From contig OY762937.1 in NCBI GenBank assembly GCA_963667005.1, positions 2,666,001 to 2,730,000 of the forward strand: a stretch of 64,000 nt of DNA, in the 5' to 3' direction. The stretch comes from G963662605 sp963667005. GTDB taxonomy: Bacteria; Bacteroidota; Ignavibacteria; Ignavibacteriales; Ignavibacteriaceae. Below are positions 18,842 to 27,787 of this stretch, in pieces. A model generated the notes under the pieces. That model saw nothing but the letters and a program-made list of their open reading frames with translations. It had not been told where the DNA came from and searched no databases. Made by a program: the position numbers and the translations under genes. The stretch's first letter is position 1; each line of letters begins with the position of its first letter.

Positions 18842-19993
18842 ATGAATATTCAAAAGAATATGGTGAATCTCACTTCAAAAGAGATTGAGCGATACTCCCG
18901 GCATATCAACCTGAATGAAATTGGTGTTGATGGGCAAAGGAAATTGAAGCAAGCCAAAGTGCTCATCGTTGGGCTCGGTGGTTTAGGTTCTCCCGCAGCA
19001 TTGTACCTGGCAGCCGCCGGAATTGGTACAATCGGCCTAATTGATGATGATCGCGTTAGTCCGAATAATTTGCAGCGTCAGATATTGTATTCTGAGACTG
19101 AAATTGGGACATTAAAGACCGACTCAGCCCGAAAAAGATTGAGCGGTATAAATCCGGATATCAGAGCTGATATTTACACAGAGAGACTTACTGCTGAAAA
19201 TGCAATAGAAATAATAAAAAATTATGATGTCGTTCTGGATTGTACCGATAATTTTCCGGCGCGGTATTTAATAAATGACGCCTGTTATATTGCGCAAAAA
19301 CCCTATGTGTATGGCTCGGTATACAAATTTGAAGGTCAGGTAAGTGTTTTTGGTCTAAAAAACGCTCCATGTTATCGTTGTTTGTTTCCTGATCCTCCGG
19401 CGCCCGAATTAATACCAAACTGTGCCGAAGGGGGAGTTTTGGGAGTTTTACCGGGCATAATTGGAACTTTACAGGCTGCTGAAGCGATTAAATTGGTGTT
19501 GAATATCGGAGATGTATTGAATGGCAAAATGCTGCTTTTTGATGCATTAACGATGAAATTTCGGACTATGGGACTCAAAAAAGAGCCTAACTGCAAATTG
19601 TGTGGTGAAAATCCGGAAATTACTAAACTTATTGATTACAATATTGAGTGCGAAAATATCCATATGAATAAAATTGAAGAAATTCAGGTTTCTGAATTAA
19701 AACGGCTCCTCGACCAAAATCCTAAATTGCAAATCATTGATGTCAGAGAAGAAAGCGAATTTGCCGAAGGTAGAATGCCGGAAGCAAAGCTGATTCCGCT
19801 TGGCAGTATTATCCGGCGGATAGCTGAACTGGATAACACCAACACGGCATATATGATATGCCGGTCCGGAAAAAGAAGTCAAACGGCGATTCAGTTGCTA
19901 AAAAATGCCGGCTATATAGGTGGATTGGTTAATGTTGCAGGCGGAATGCTTGCCTGGTCTGCCGAAATTGATCCTGCAATTTCTGTGCATTAA
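18842..19993 (+). CDS. MoeB/ThiF-type sulfur-carrier adenylyltransferase fused to rhodanese domain (MoeZ-like)
   Basis: About 383 residues. The N-terminal E1-like half (residues ~8-250) has the ATP motif GLGGLGSP, DDRVSPNNLQRQ, the LDCTDNF segment and two CxxC pairs (CYRC, CKLC) that hold Zn. A short linker leads to a C-terminal rhodanese domain (~275-383) with the persulfide loop CRSGKRSQT, Cys340. Such fusions adenylate the C terminus of small sulfur carriers (MoaD, ThiS, CysO) and deliver the sulfur. ATGs at 18842 and 18860 are both possible; residues encoded upstream of 18842 are not family-like. No ThiS, MoaD or CysO gene is nearby. Confidence 0.85.
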   Translation: MNIQKNMVNLTSKEIERYSRHINLNEIGVDGQRKLKQAKVLIVGLGGLGSPAALYLAAAGIGTIGLIDDDRVSPNNLQRQILYSETEIGTLKTDSARKRLSGINPDIRADIYTERLTAENAIEIIKNYDVVLDCTDNFPARYLINDACYIAQKPYVYGSVYKFEGQVSVFGLKNAPCYRCLFPDPPAPELIPNCAEGGVLGVLPGIIGTLQAAEAIKLVLNIGDVLNGKMLLFDALTMKFRTMGLKKEPNCKLCGENPEITKLIDYNIECENIHMNKIEEIQVSELKRLLDQNPKLQIIDVREESEFAEGRMPEAKLIPLGSIIRRIAELDNTNTAYMICRSGKRSQTAIQLLKNAGYIGGLVNVAGGMLAWSAEIDPAISVH

Positions 19994-20084
19994 AAGTCAT
20001 ATTTCCTTGTCGTAAATCAGTATCTTTCTTTGTGAAATTTTACTGAATTGCTATACATTTGAAAATATTTTAATAGGTGTTGCA

Positions 20085-22559
20085 TTGTTCATTAAGTCTA
20101 GTAATAAACCCGCGCTGTTATGGCAAGATAAAAGTGTTACATATAACGATTTACTTAGACACATACATTTTTATTCAACGTTGTACGACGGCTCCACAAC
20201 TTCCAAAGTTGCTATTTATTCAGGAAACCGCTTTGAGTGGGTATATGCATTTTATTCCGCGTGGAAGAACAGATCAATCGTCGTACCTATTGACTTTTTA
20301 GCTCAACCGGATGAAATCGCATACATCTTGAATGATAGTAAACCGGAAATTCTGTTCTGTTCACGCGATACTGCAGAAACAATGAAGGAGGTGACTCCTT
20401 TATTGTCTTATGAACTTAAAATGTTCGTTTTTGAAGATTTAATTTACAATGAAGCTGATTACACTATTGAAGAAATCCCTGAATCAAATGTGCATGATAC
20501 CGCTGTAATTATTTATACATCGGGCACTACCGGTTCACCGAAGGGCGTGATGCTTTCGTATGACAATTTATTAGCAAATCTGGTTAGCGTTTCAAAAGAA
20601 GTTCCAATCTACACATCAGAACGCACATTATTGTGCCTATTACCTCTGCATCACATTTTCCCGCTTTTGGGATCAATGGTAGCACCCTTGTATGTGGAAT
20701 CGAGAATTGCTTTCTCGCCATCTGTAAACTCAGCCGATATTATTGATACTCTGCAGAAGCATAAAGTTGCAATTATTATTGGTGTGCCGCGTCTATATGA
20801 AGCCATACGCAATGGTATCATGGAGAAAATTAAACAGCGGTTTGTTGCCCGACTAATATTTGGAGTGGCAAGGATTCTTGGTTCGAGAAATTTTTCTAAA
20901 ACCGTCTTCAAATCTGTGCATGAGAGGTTTGGCGGAAATCTGGACTATTTAGTATGCGGTGGTGCCAAACTTAATGAGGACCTAGCCCGCGACTATAAAA
21001 CTCTCGGGTTCGAAATTCTGGAAGGTTTCGGCATGACTGAAACTGCACCGATGATTACCTTTACCCGTCCGAATGATTGGAAAATAGGTTCCGCAGGCAA
21101 ACTACTCCCCGGAGTGGATTTTAAGATTGTTAACCATGAAATTCTTGTCCGTGGGCGAAATGTTACTTCGGGTTACTATGGAAAACCGGAAGAAACAGCA
21201 AAAGTTATTAAAGACGGCTGGCTGCATACGGGAGATACCGGTTTCATTGATAAAAAAGGATATGTGCATATTACCGGAAGAACAAAAGAAATTATTGTTT
21301 TGTCAAACGGTAAGAATATCAATCCGGAAGAAGTTGAGCATAAGATAATGGTCATCAGCGATTTTATTGCCGAGGTCGCAGTATTTAGTAAGAACGATCA
21401 ACTTCAGGCGATCATTTATCCGGACTTTAAGAAGCTGCGTGAAAAATCCATTTTGAATCTTGAAGAGATGTTCAAAGTTGAAGTAATTGAAAAATACAAC
21501 AGAGCATCTTCTTCATATAAGAAAATTACAAAACTCTATCTATCAAAAGAAGAACTTCCCAAAACCCGTCTGGGTAAAATCCAACGCTTCAAATTAGCCG
21601 ATTTGGCTGAAAAGGGAACTACTCAGAAGAGAATGTTCAAAAAGGAACCTGTGTTTGAAGAATACGTTGTGATAAAGGAATTTTTGGAAAGCCAAAAGAA
21701 AAGCAAAATATTTCCAGACGACCATCTTGAGATAGATTTGGCTCTTGATTCACTCGATAAAATAAATCTTCAGGTATTTCTGGAATCCACGTTTGGAATC
21801 AAAGTGCAGGAAGATACATTGATCCATCACTCGACAGTAGAAAAACTCTCTCATTACATGAAAGAGAAAAAGAATAAACTTGCTGTCGAGACAGTCCGTT
21901 GGGCTGAGATTTTAAAAGAAAAGGTTGACTTAAAACTTCCGGACAGCTGGTTTACGCAAAATCTCTTTAAGAATACTGCACGTTATTTTCTCAAACTCTA
22001 TTTCAGAATAAAAGGGGAGGGGGCTGAGAATATTCCGGAAGGTTCATTTATTATAGCATCCAATCATCAAAGTTTTCTCGATGCATTATTTGTCTCAATT
22101 TTCCTGAAAAATAAAGTGTTCAAAAAAACATATTTTTATGCTAAGGAAAAACACGTTAAGAACTTCTTTGTTAAGAAGTTGGCAAGCAAAAATAATGTGA
22201 TTGTTATGGACATTAATAAAGACTTAAAAACCTCTCTACAGAAGCTTGCGGAAGTATTGCGAAACGGGAAAAACCTGATCATATTTCCAGAGGGGACGAG
22301 ATCCCATACAGGCGTTCTCGGAGAATTTAAAAAGTCCTTCGCTATATTGAGTAAAGAACTGAATATCCCGATTGTACCTGTTTCTATCTCCGGAGCAATG
22401 TACGCTCTCCCGAAAGGAAGCCTGATTCCACGGCCATTCAAAAAAATTAAGGTGACTTTTCTGAAGCCGGTATATCCGGGGCCGAATGATTATGATGCAC
22501 TTACCGACATAGTATATCAAAAAATTTCAGAAGAATTGCCAAAACAGGTCAAAAATTAA
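20085..22559 (+). CDS. Three-domain acyl-activating enzyme: AMP-binding synthetase + acyl carrier domain + PlsC acyltransferase
   Basis: 824 residues. Residues ~1-500 are an AMP-forming acyl-CoA/ACP synthetase (YTSGTTGSPKG, GFGMTETAP, HTGDTGF, KTRLGKIQR). Residues ~520-600 form a carrier domain with the phosphopantetheine site DSLDK, Ser556. Residues ~620-824 are a PlsC-type acyltransferase with NHQSFLDA (HX4D) and FPEGTRSHTG. This resembles the Aas proteins that re-acylate lysophospholipids, but the order is reversed, an internal carrier is added and there is no LplT-like membrane part. The start is TTG at 20085, 7 bases after AGG; no ATG is available. A role in membrane phospholipid repair or synthesis is inferred. 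Confidence 0.85.
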   Translation: MFIKSSNKPALLWQDKSVTYNDLLRHIHFYSTLYDGSTTSKVAIYSGNRFEWVYAFYSAWKNRSIVVPIDFLAQPDEIAYILNDSKPEILFCSRDTAETMKEVTPLLSYELKMFVFEDLIYNEADYTIEEIPESNVHDTAVIIYTSGTTGSPKGVMLSYDNLLANLVSVSKEVPIYTSERTLLCLLPLHHIFPLLGSMVAPLYVESRIAFSPSVNSADIIDTLQKHKVAIIIGVPRLYEAIRNGIMEKIKQRFVARLIFGVARILGSRNFSKTVFKSVHERFGGNLDYLVCGGAKLNEDLARDYKTLGFEILEGFGMTETAPMITFTRPNDWKIGSAGKLLPGVDFKIVNHEILVRGRNVTSGYYGKPEETAKVIKDGWLHTGDTGFIDKKGYVHITGRTKEIIVLSNGKNINPEEVEHKIMVISDFIAEVAVFSKNDQLQAIIYPDFKKLREKSILNLEEMFKVEVIEKYNRASSSYKKITKLYLSKEELPKTRLGKIQRFKLADLAEKGTTQKRMFKKEPVFEEYVVIKEFLESQKKSKIFPDDHLEIDLALDSLDKINLQVFLESTFGIKVQEDTLIHHSTVEKLSHYMKEKKNKLAVETVRWAEILKEKVDLKLPDSWFTQNLFKNTARYFLKLYFRIKGEGAENIPEGSFIIASNHQSFLDALFVSIFLKNKVFKKTYFYAKEKHVKNFFVKKLASKNNVIVMDINKDLKTSLQKLAEVLRNGKNLIIFPEGTRSHTGVLGEFKKSFAILSKELNIPIVPVSISGAMYALPKGSLIPRPFKKIKVTFLKPVYPGPNDYDALTDIVYQKISEELPKQVKN

Positions 22560-22570
22560 TAAAATTATAC

Positions 22571-22599
22571 TTGACAAAGATAATCGGAAAGCGTAATTT
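22571..22599 (+). promoter_or_regulatory. Sigma-70-type promoter of small T9SS cargo gene
   Basis: TTGACA (22571-22576), 17-bp spacer, TAATTT (22594-22599). The spacer also carries TAATCGG, a half site like those in the operator just downstream. The same arrangement occurs at 52983. Confidence 0.7.
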
Positions 22600-22613
22600 C
22601 GTTGCAACATAAA

Positions 22614-22635
22614 TAACCGATTACTTAATCGGTTA
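22614..22635. promoter_or_regulatory. Perfect 10+2+10 palindromic operator
   Basis: TAACCGATTA-CT-TAATCGGTTA is a perfect inverted repeat whose first base is 20 bp from the first base of the -10, placing it over the start of transcription. It shares 18 of 22 bases with the palindrome at 53026-53047. The CG-containing half sites with an AT-rich centre resemble LacI-family operators, but no such regulator is encoded in the window. Confidence 0.75.
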
Positions 22636-22694
22636 AGTGTTACGGTTCAGGAATATCACGCACCAAATTAATTATTAACTTATTAGGAGCCTTC

Positions 22695-23675
22695 ATGAAG
22701 AACACTTTACTTATTTTAGCTTTAGCAATACTGTCGCTAAGCAGCCTTAATGCACAAACATGGGGTATTCGGTATGATTGTAACGTTTTACCTACAGCAG
22801 GTAGTCCTGCTTGGGTGGTAAAAGATACTGCCGTTTCAGCTGCTTTTGTTGATAGCTCAAAATATTTGAAATTCAACGCAATACCACCTACAGCTAAAGG
22901 TGATTGGAATAATACCGTTGCTATTACAAATGCAACCGGTGCTACTACTGTTTTCAGAGTTAAGGCAACTCCTGAATTGATTACTGCGTATAATGCAAAT
23001 ACCGCAGCAGATTACAGACTTTTTGAAATGGAAATAAGAACTGGCACAGTCCGTGAACAAATCTGGGTTTTAGCAAAAGATTCAATATCGTTGATCAAAG
23101 CGGCTGTTAAAGGTCGTGTTGCTAATTCATTGGATTGGCATATTTACAGGATTACTATTAAAGATAGTTTAACAACTGTATACCTTGATGAAAACCCTAC
23201 ACCAATATGTTCGGGTAAAACCACAGATGCTGGTTCAACCGCAAAAGAATTCAGAATTGGTAATCAAAGTACCACAATTGCAGGTTACGGACAATATTTG
23301 GATTGGGTGCTTTGTGATGTAACTGGCGCTTATAGCCCTACACAAAAAACTCTTCCGGCTGATTTAGCAGCTCAGATTCCAACTGCAGTACAAGATGGCA
23401 AAGCAGTTGTTAATAATTACAAATTGAATCAGAATTATCCGAATCCATTTAACCCAAGCACAAAGATTTCATTCAATCTTGAAAAAACTGGTTACACTGA
23501 ACTTTCAGTATACAACATGCTGGGCCAAAAAGTTGCTTCATTATTCAGCGGCGTTATGTCGGCTGGGAGCCATGAATTTTCATTCGACGCTTCCAGACTG
23601 CAGTCAGGTGTATATGTTTATCAGCTGAAATCAGGAAGTTTCAGCCAGACAAGAAAAATGATGCTCTTGAAGTAA
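22695..23675 (+). CDS. Small secreted T9SS cargo protein with LamG/jelly-roll-like domain, function unknown
   Basis: 326 residues: signal peptide ending near LNAQ, a ~215-residue beta-rich domain, and a T9SS type-A sorting domain (NYPNPFNPST near residue 246, ending KMMLLK). In the middle domain, phrases such as DWHIYRITIKDSLTTVYLDE look like concanavalin-A-type (LamG/DUF1080-like) carbohydrate-binding or hydrolase-accessory domains; this is a weak similarity judged by eye. TTAGGAG sits 5-6 bases before the ATG. It is a single gene between an operator-controlled promoter and a strong terminator, which fits a tightly switched, highly expressed surface protein. Confidence 0.75.
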   Translation: MKNTLLILALAILSLSSLNAQTWGIRYDCNVLPTAGSPAWVVKDTAVSAAFVDSSKYLKFNAIPPTAKGDWNNTVAITNATGATTVFRVKATPELITAYNANTAADYRLFEMEIRTGTVREQIWVLAKDSISLIKAAVKGRVANSLDWHIYRITIKDSLTTVYLDENPTPICSGKTTDAGSTAKEFRIGNQSTTIAGYGQYLDWVLCDVTGAYSPTQKTLPADLAAQIPTAVQDGKAVVNNYKLNQNYPNPFNPSTKISFNLEKTGYTELSVYNMLGQKVASLFSGVMSAGSHEFSFDASRLQSGVYVYQLKSGSFSQTRKMMLLK

Positions 23676-23697
23676 GATATTTTCTTGAAATGATTCT

Positions 23698-23724
23698 AAC
23701 CCCCGGCAATACCGGGGGTTTTTT
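23698..23724 (+). terminator. Intrinsic terminator
   Basis: AACCCCCGG/CCGGGGGTT stem with a 5-base loop followed by TTTTATTT, 22 bp after the T9SS cargo gene. Confidence 0.93.
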
Positions 23725-23787
23725 ATTTAGAGTACATTTGACTTTTTGCTGAATTTGTGGTATAATTAAAAAGTAATTCTTAACAAT

Positions 23788-23873
23788 GTATCAAGAGTCC
23801 CTTAGGGACAGCAACCGAGTTTCCAAGGCTGCGGTGCTAAAATGATACGCGGAATTGTTCCGAAAAATCTTGG
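23788..23873 (+). ncRNA. SAM riboswitch, SAM-I/IV clan (SAM-IV-like), upstream of metX
   Basis: The core is recognisable: P1 GTATCA (23788-23793) pairs with TGATAC (23843-23848); AAGAG follows P1; P2 is the short hairpin GTCCC/GGGAC (23797-23809); then GCAACC; P3 ACCGAG with CTGCGGT; then the signature GGTGCTAA (23833-23840). A hairpin CGGAA/TTCCG (23850-23862) follows P1, and the P3 loop CCAAG (23823-23827) is complementary to CTTGG (23869-23873) just after it. The post-P1 hairpin plus P3-loop pseudoknot is the SAM-IV / SAM-I-IV-variant layout, not classic SAM-I. It precedes homoserine O-acetyltransferase, a standard target. Two terminator-like hairpins follow. Confidence 0.87.
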
Positions 23874-23881
23874 TCATGCTG

Positions 23882-23925
23882 CCATACTTTTCGGCTATAA
23901 CCGGTTAGTATGGTTTTTGTTTTTG
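23882..23925 (+). terminator. Riboswitch-associated intrinsic terminator
   Basis: CCATAC/GTATGG outer stem with an inner CGG/CCG stem, followed by TTTTTGTTTTTG. It starts 8 bases after the riboswitch pseudoknot strand, so it is probably the expression platform. Confidence 0.75.
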
Positions 23926-23972
23926 TGGGTATTTGTACCGTATTGCGCCACAGTAAAAAAGCTAAAAAGGTT

Positions 23973-24013
23973 ACCCGTTGGGCTCCTTTATAGCAGTCAA
24001 ACGGGTTTTTTCG
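23973..24013 (+). terminator. Second terminator-like hairpin in the metX leader
   Basis: ACCCGTT (23973-23979) pairs with AACGGGT (24000-24006), with a small inner GGCT/AGC pairing, followed by seven T's. It ends about 30 bases before the metX start. The ~50 bases between the two hairpins show no gene. Confidence 0.7.
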
Positions 24014-24041
24014 TTTATGTGATAATTAATGAATGATGTTT

Positions 24042-25028
24042 ATGAGTACACAAATTTTAGAATATAATAAACCTTTTATCTTAGAGTCCGGCATCGAACT
24101 TCCGGCGATTCATATTTGCTATACGACACATGGTAAATTGAATTCCGATTCTTCGAATGTCATATGGATTTTTCATGCGTTGACTGCCAACTCTGATCCG
24201 TTGGAGTGGTGGGACGGCCTTGTTGGTGAAGGTAAGTTATTTGACCCCCGGAAATACTTCATTGTATGTTCGAATAATCTTGGCTCGTGTTATGGTACAT
24301 CAGGTCCAAACAGCTTAAATCCGGCGACTGGTGAAAAATATGGAAGGTCTTTTCCGCTCGTTACCATCCGGGATATGGTACGGGTAAATGAAATTGTTCG
24401 AAAGCATTTGGGCATTGAAAAAATAAAATTAGTTACCGGTGGTTCAACCGGCGGTCAGATGGCACTTGAGTGGGCGATCGAAAATCCAGATGTAATTGAG
24501 AATCTTGTACCGATTGCAACCAACGCAAGGCATTCAGCGTGGGGGATTGCTTACAACGAGGCGCAAAGAATGGCAATGGATAATGTTGATGCTGAAAAAG
24601 GATTAGCTGCTGCAAGAGCAATCGCAATGCTCTCATATCGTTCATATGAGTCCTATGTAAATACTCAGACCGATGAAGAGGATAAGACAGATAATTTCCA
24701 AGCTTCCTCATATCAAAACTACCAGGGATTGAAATTAGTCAAGCGGTTTAATCCTGATTCCTATTATGTATTGAGTAAAGCGATGGATTCCCATAACGTC
24801 GGAAGGGGAAGAGGTTCAGTAGAACTGGCATTAGGCAAAATTAAAGCCAGGACTGTTGTAATTGGAATTGATTCGGATAACCTTTTCCCGTTAATAGAGC
24901 AGGAATTCATTGCCGAACATATTCCTGATGGCAGCATAGAGACCATTGACTCATTATTCGGTCACGATGGTTTTCTCATTGAATATGACCAACTCACGGA
25001 AATATTCCGTAACATCCTAAAAGACTGA
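24042..25028 (+). CDS. metX: Homoserine O-acetyltransferase
   Basis: 328 residues of the alpha/beta-hydrolase MetX family: HALTANSDP near the N terminus, NNLGSCYGTSGP, the nucleophile elbow GGSTGGQMALEW with Ser135, the Asp region GIDSDNLFP and the final GHDGFLIE with the catalytic His. It acetylates L-homoserine in methionine synthesis. The elbow has Thr where MetX usually has Met (GGSMGG). The start is one of ATGs at 24033, 24036 or 24042, none with a clear ribosome-binding site; 24042 fits family N termini. Control by SAM through the leader riboswitch is consistent with the function. Confidence 0.88.
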   Translation: MSTQILEYNKPFILESGIELPAIHICYTTHGKLNSDSSNVIWIFHALTANSDPLEWWDGLVGEGKLFDPRKYFIVCSNNLGSCYGTSGPNSLNPATGEKYGRSFPLVTIRDMVRVNEIVRKHLGIEKIKLVTGGSTGGQMALEWAIENPDVIENLVPIATNARHSAWGIAYNEAQRMAMDNVDAEKGLAAARAIAMLSYRSYESYVNTQTDEEDKTDNFQASSYQNYQGLKLVKRFNPDSYYVLSKAMDSHNVGRGRGSVELALGKIKARTVVIGIDSDNLFPLIEQEFIAEHIPDGSIETIDSLFGHDGFLIEYDQLTEIFRNILKD

Positions 25029-25038
25029 GAGCAGCTTC

Positions 25039-27684
25039 TTACTCGAGATTCGAGAGAAGCTCCTGAAGCTTGCTTAGCTGATTTTGCCAATCGGCTTCTT
25101 TCTGGCGCTCTTTCTCTACAACTTCCGCTGGTGCGTTCTGAACAAACTTCTCGTTTGAGAGTTTTCCGCACAATCCTTTTAAGGAGCCTTCCAGTCTCTG
25201 GATTTCTTTTTGCAATCTGCTTTTTTCGACATCAAGATTGATGATTCCTTCCAGAGGAATGAATATCTCGCAATCTTTTAATACTGCCGAGGCACTCTTT
25301 GCCGGTTTGGCAAGAGCAGCATCAATCACTACTTCAGAACGTGTAATCTTTTTGATAGATTCAATATACTTGTGGTCGAGTTTATCTGTTTTAATCAGAA
25401 TACTGATAACCCTCGATGGGGCAATATTCATTTCAGCACGGATATTTCTGATACTGGTGATAATTGCCTGAAGGAATTCAACTTCACTTTCAAGTTCAGC
25501 ATTGATCTTAGCAGGTTGAACAGGCGGAAATTCTGAGGTGGAGATACTCTCATCGTCTTTTCTGGCTTCAATCAAATGCCAAAGTTCTTCAGTAATGAAT
25601 GGCATAAACGGATGAATCATCTTAAGCATATTTTCAAACAGCTTGATAGCTCTTGAAAGTGCGGCAGATTTTATTTCTTTATCGTCCGCATAGAACTTAA
25701 TCTTTGAAAGTTCAATGTACCAGTCGCAGAAATCATTCCATACGAACGAGTACATAATTTTGATACCGTTATTGATTTCAAAATTATCCATAGCACGATT
25801 AAATTCAGTGAGAGACGAATTGAAACGGGATTCAATCCATTCGTCAATTTTATCAACGTGCTTGTCGAGCAAGGAAGCATTATAAGGGATCTCCTGAAGA
25901 TTCATCATCAGGAAACGGCCGGCATTCCACAACTTATTGGCAAAGTTTCTTCCGAGTTCGCACTTCTCTTCACTGAAGAGTACGTCTTGTCCAAGCGGGG
26001 CAAGATAAATTGTGGTGAATCTGAGCGAATCTGCTCCATACGTTTTAATTACGTCAAGCGGATCAGGGGAGTTGCCGAGTGATTTACTCATTTTTCTACC
26101 CTGAAGATCACGGATGATACTCGTAAAATAAACATCCTTAAATGGAATATCTTTTCTGAAATGCAGCCCGGCCATGATCATGCGAGCTACCCAGAAGAAA
26201 ATAATGTCCGGTGCAGTTACAAGTAAATCGGTTGGGTAGTAATATTTCTTTTCCTCCTCAGTTCTGAAAACATCATGTGCCCAAAGCCAGCTTGAAGCCC
26301 ATGTATCAAGAACGTCATCATCCTGATAAATGTTGGTGCTTTGACAATGAGGGCAGCTTTGAGGCTGAATCTCAGCAACAATCGGTTTTGCACACTCGGG
26401 GGTTTTTTGATCTTCGCAATACCATACAGGGATGCGGTGTCCCCACCATAACTGTCTGGAGATACACCAGTCGCTGATGTTGTTCATCCAGTGTTCATAG
26501 GTTTTTACCCAGTGCTTAGGATGGAAATTAACCTTTCCTTCGCGTACCACTTCTATGGCGGGCTTAACAAGATCATCCATCTTCATAAACCACTGCTCTG
26601 ACAAATACGGTTCAATCGGAACATTACCACGCTCCGAATACCCGACATTATGAGTATAGGGCTCAATCTTTTCAATCAATCCGGCATCTTCAAACCAGGC
26701 AACAACTTTTTTGCGGGCGGCAAATCTATCCAGCCCTTTATATTCATCGGGGACATTATGGTTTAATGAGGCATCTTCGTTTAAAATATTTATAATTTCA
26801 AGTTTATGACGCTGACCCATTGCATAGTCATTTACGTCATGAGCAGGAGTAACCTTGACTGCTCCGGTTCCGAAGCTAATGTCTACGTATTCATCTGCAA
26901 AGATTGGTATCGGTCTGTCAACGATTGGCAGAATGACGTTTTTACCTATTAAATCGGCATACCGTGGGTCGTTAGGATTTACTGCAACACCTGTATCGCC
27001 AAGCATGGTTTCAGGACGAGTCGTCGCTACCACAAGATACGATTTCGAATTCTCGATAGGGTATCTGAAATACCACAAGTTGCTGCTGACAGATTTTGGA
27101 ATCACTTCTTCATCGGAAATCGCAGATTTTGAGACAGGACACCAGTTGACCATGCGGTATCCTTTATAAATTTTCCCTTCGTTGTAGAGCGCTACAAAAG
27201 CATTGATAACCTGCTTGTAATAATCGTCATCCATGGTGAAGCGTTCTCGGTCCCAGTCACAGCTTACGCCAAGTTTCTTTAACTGTTGGATGATTATTCC
27301 GCCATACTTTTCTTTCCAGACGTGGCAGTGTTTCAGAAATTCTTCACGTCCGACTTCAGACTTAACCAGACCTTCATCAGCCAAGGCTTTGGTCACTTTG
27401 GTTTCCGTTGCGATTGAAGCATGGTCGGTTCCGGGTACCCAGCAGGTATTGAAGCCTTGCATCCTTTTTAAACGAATATACACATCCTGAATTGTATTAT
27501 TAAGGATGTGTCCCATTGTTAAAATACCCGTAATATTGGGAGGGGGAATTACAATCGTAAAAGGTTTTTTATCCGGCTCGGGAACAGAATGATAAATCTT
27601 ATTTTCCAGCCAGAATGAATACCATTTATCTTCAATTCCTTCGGGATTGTATGTTTTTGGGATTTCGCTCTTTATTTCAGACAT
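25039..27684 (-). CDS. valS: Valyl-tRNA synthetase
   Basis: 881 residues, the normal length. Class I signatures are present: PPPNITGILTMGH (HIGH-type) near residue 49, the editing-domain TTRPETMLGDTGVAV, a CPHC zinc-like pair, RDLQGRKMSKSLGN (KMSKS), and a C-terminal coiled-coil arm. It charges tRNA-Val in the cytoplasm and edits threonine. It stands alone, convergent with metX (10 bp apart) and divergent from the phosphate uptake genes. Confidence 0.97.
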   Translation of the reverse strand: MSEIKSEIPKTYNPEGIEDKWYSFWLENKIYHSVPEPDKKPFTIVIPPPNITGILTMGHILNNTIQDVYIRLKRMQGFNTCWVPGTDHASIATETKVTKALADEGLVKSEVGREEFLKHCHVWKEKYGGIIIQQLKKLGVSCDWDRERFTMDDDYYKQVINAFVALYNEGKIYKGYRMVNWCPVSKSAISDEEVIPKSVSSNLWYFRYPIENSKSYLVVATTRPETMLGDTGVAVNPNDPRYADLIGKNVILPIVDRPIPIFADEYVDISFGTGAVKVTPAHDVNDYAMGQRHKLEIINILNEDASLNHNVPDEYKGLDRFAARKKVVAWFEDAGLIEKIEPYTHNVGYSERGNVPIEPYLSEQWFMKMDDLVKPAIEVVREGKVNFHPKHWVKTYEHWMNNISDWCISRQLWWGHRIPVWYCEDQKTPECAKPIVAEIQPQSCPHCQSTNIYQDDDVLDTWASSWLWAHDVFRTEEEKKYYYPTDLLVTAPDIIFFWVARMIMAGLHFRKDIPFKDVYFTSIIRDLQGRKMSKSLGNSPDPLDVIKTYGADSLRFTTIYLAPLGQDVLFSEEKCELGRNFANKLWNAGRFLMMNLQEIPYNASLLDKHVDKIDEWIESRFNSSLTEFNRAMDNFEINNGIKIMYSFVWNDFCDWYIELSKIKFYADDKEIKSAALSRAIKLFENMLKMIHPFMPFITEELWHLIEARKDDESISTSEFPPVQPAKINAELESEVEFLQAIITSIRNIRAEMNIAPSRVISILIKTDKLDHKYIESIKKITRSEVVIDAALAKPAKSASAVLKDCEIFIPLEGIINLDVEKSRLQKEIQRLEGSLKGLCGKLSNEKFVQNAPAEVVEKERQKEADWQNQLSKLQELLSNLE

Positions 27685-27787
27685 GATTTCAACAAATTTG
27701 TATTAAAAACACTAAATATAAGCATATTTAGCATAAATACCTGCGAACCACCGTTTCAGACCCTTAGAAATTTGCCAAAATCCAAAC

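Noticed and set aside
23797..23809. GTCCCTTAGGGAC as a stand-alone operator
   Set aside because: It is the P2 hairpin of the SAM riboswitch, flanked by the conserved AAGAG and GCAACC.
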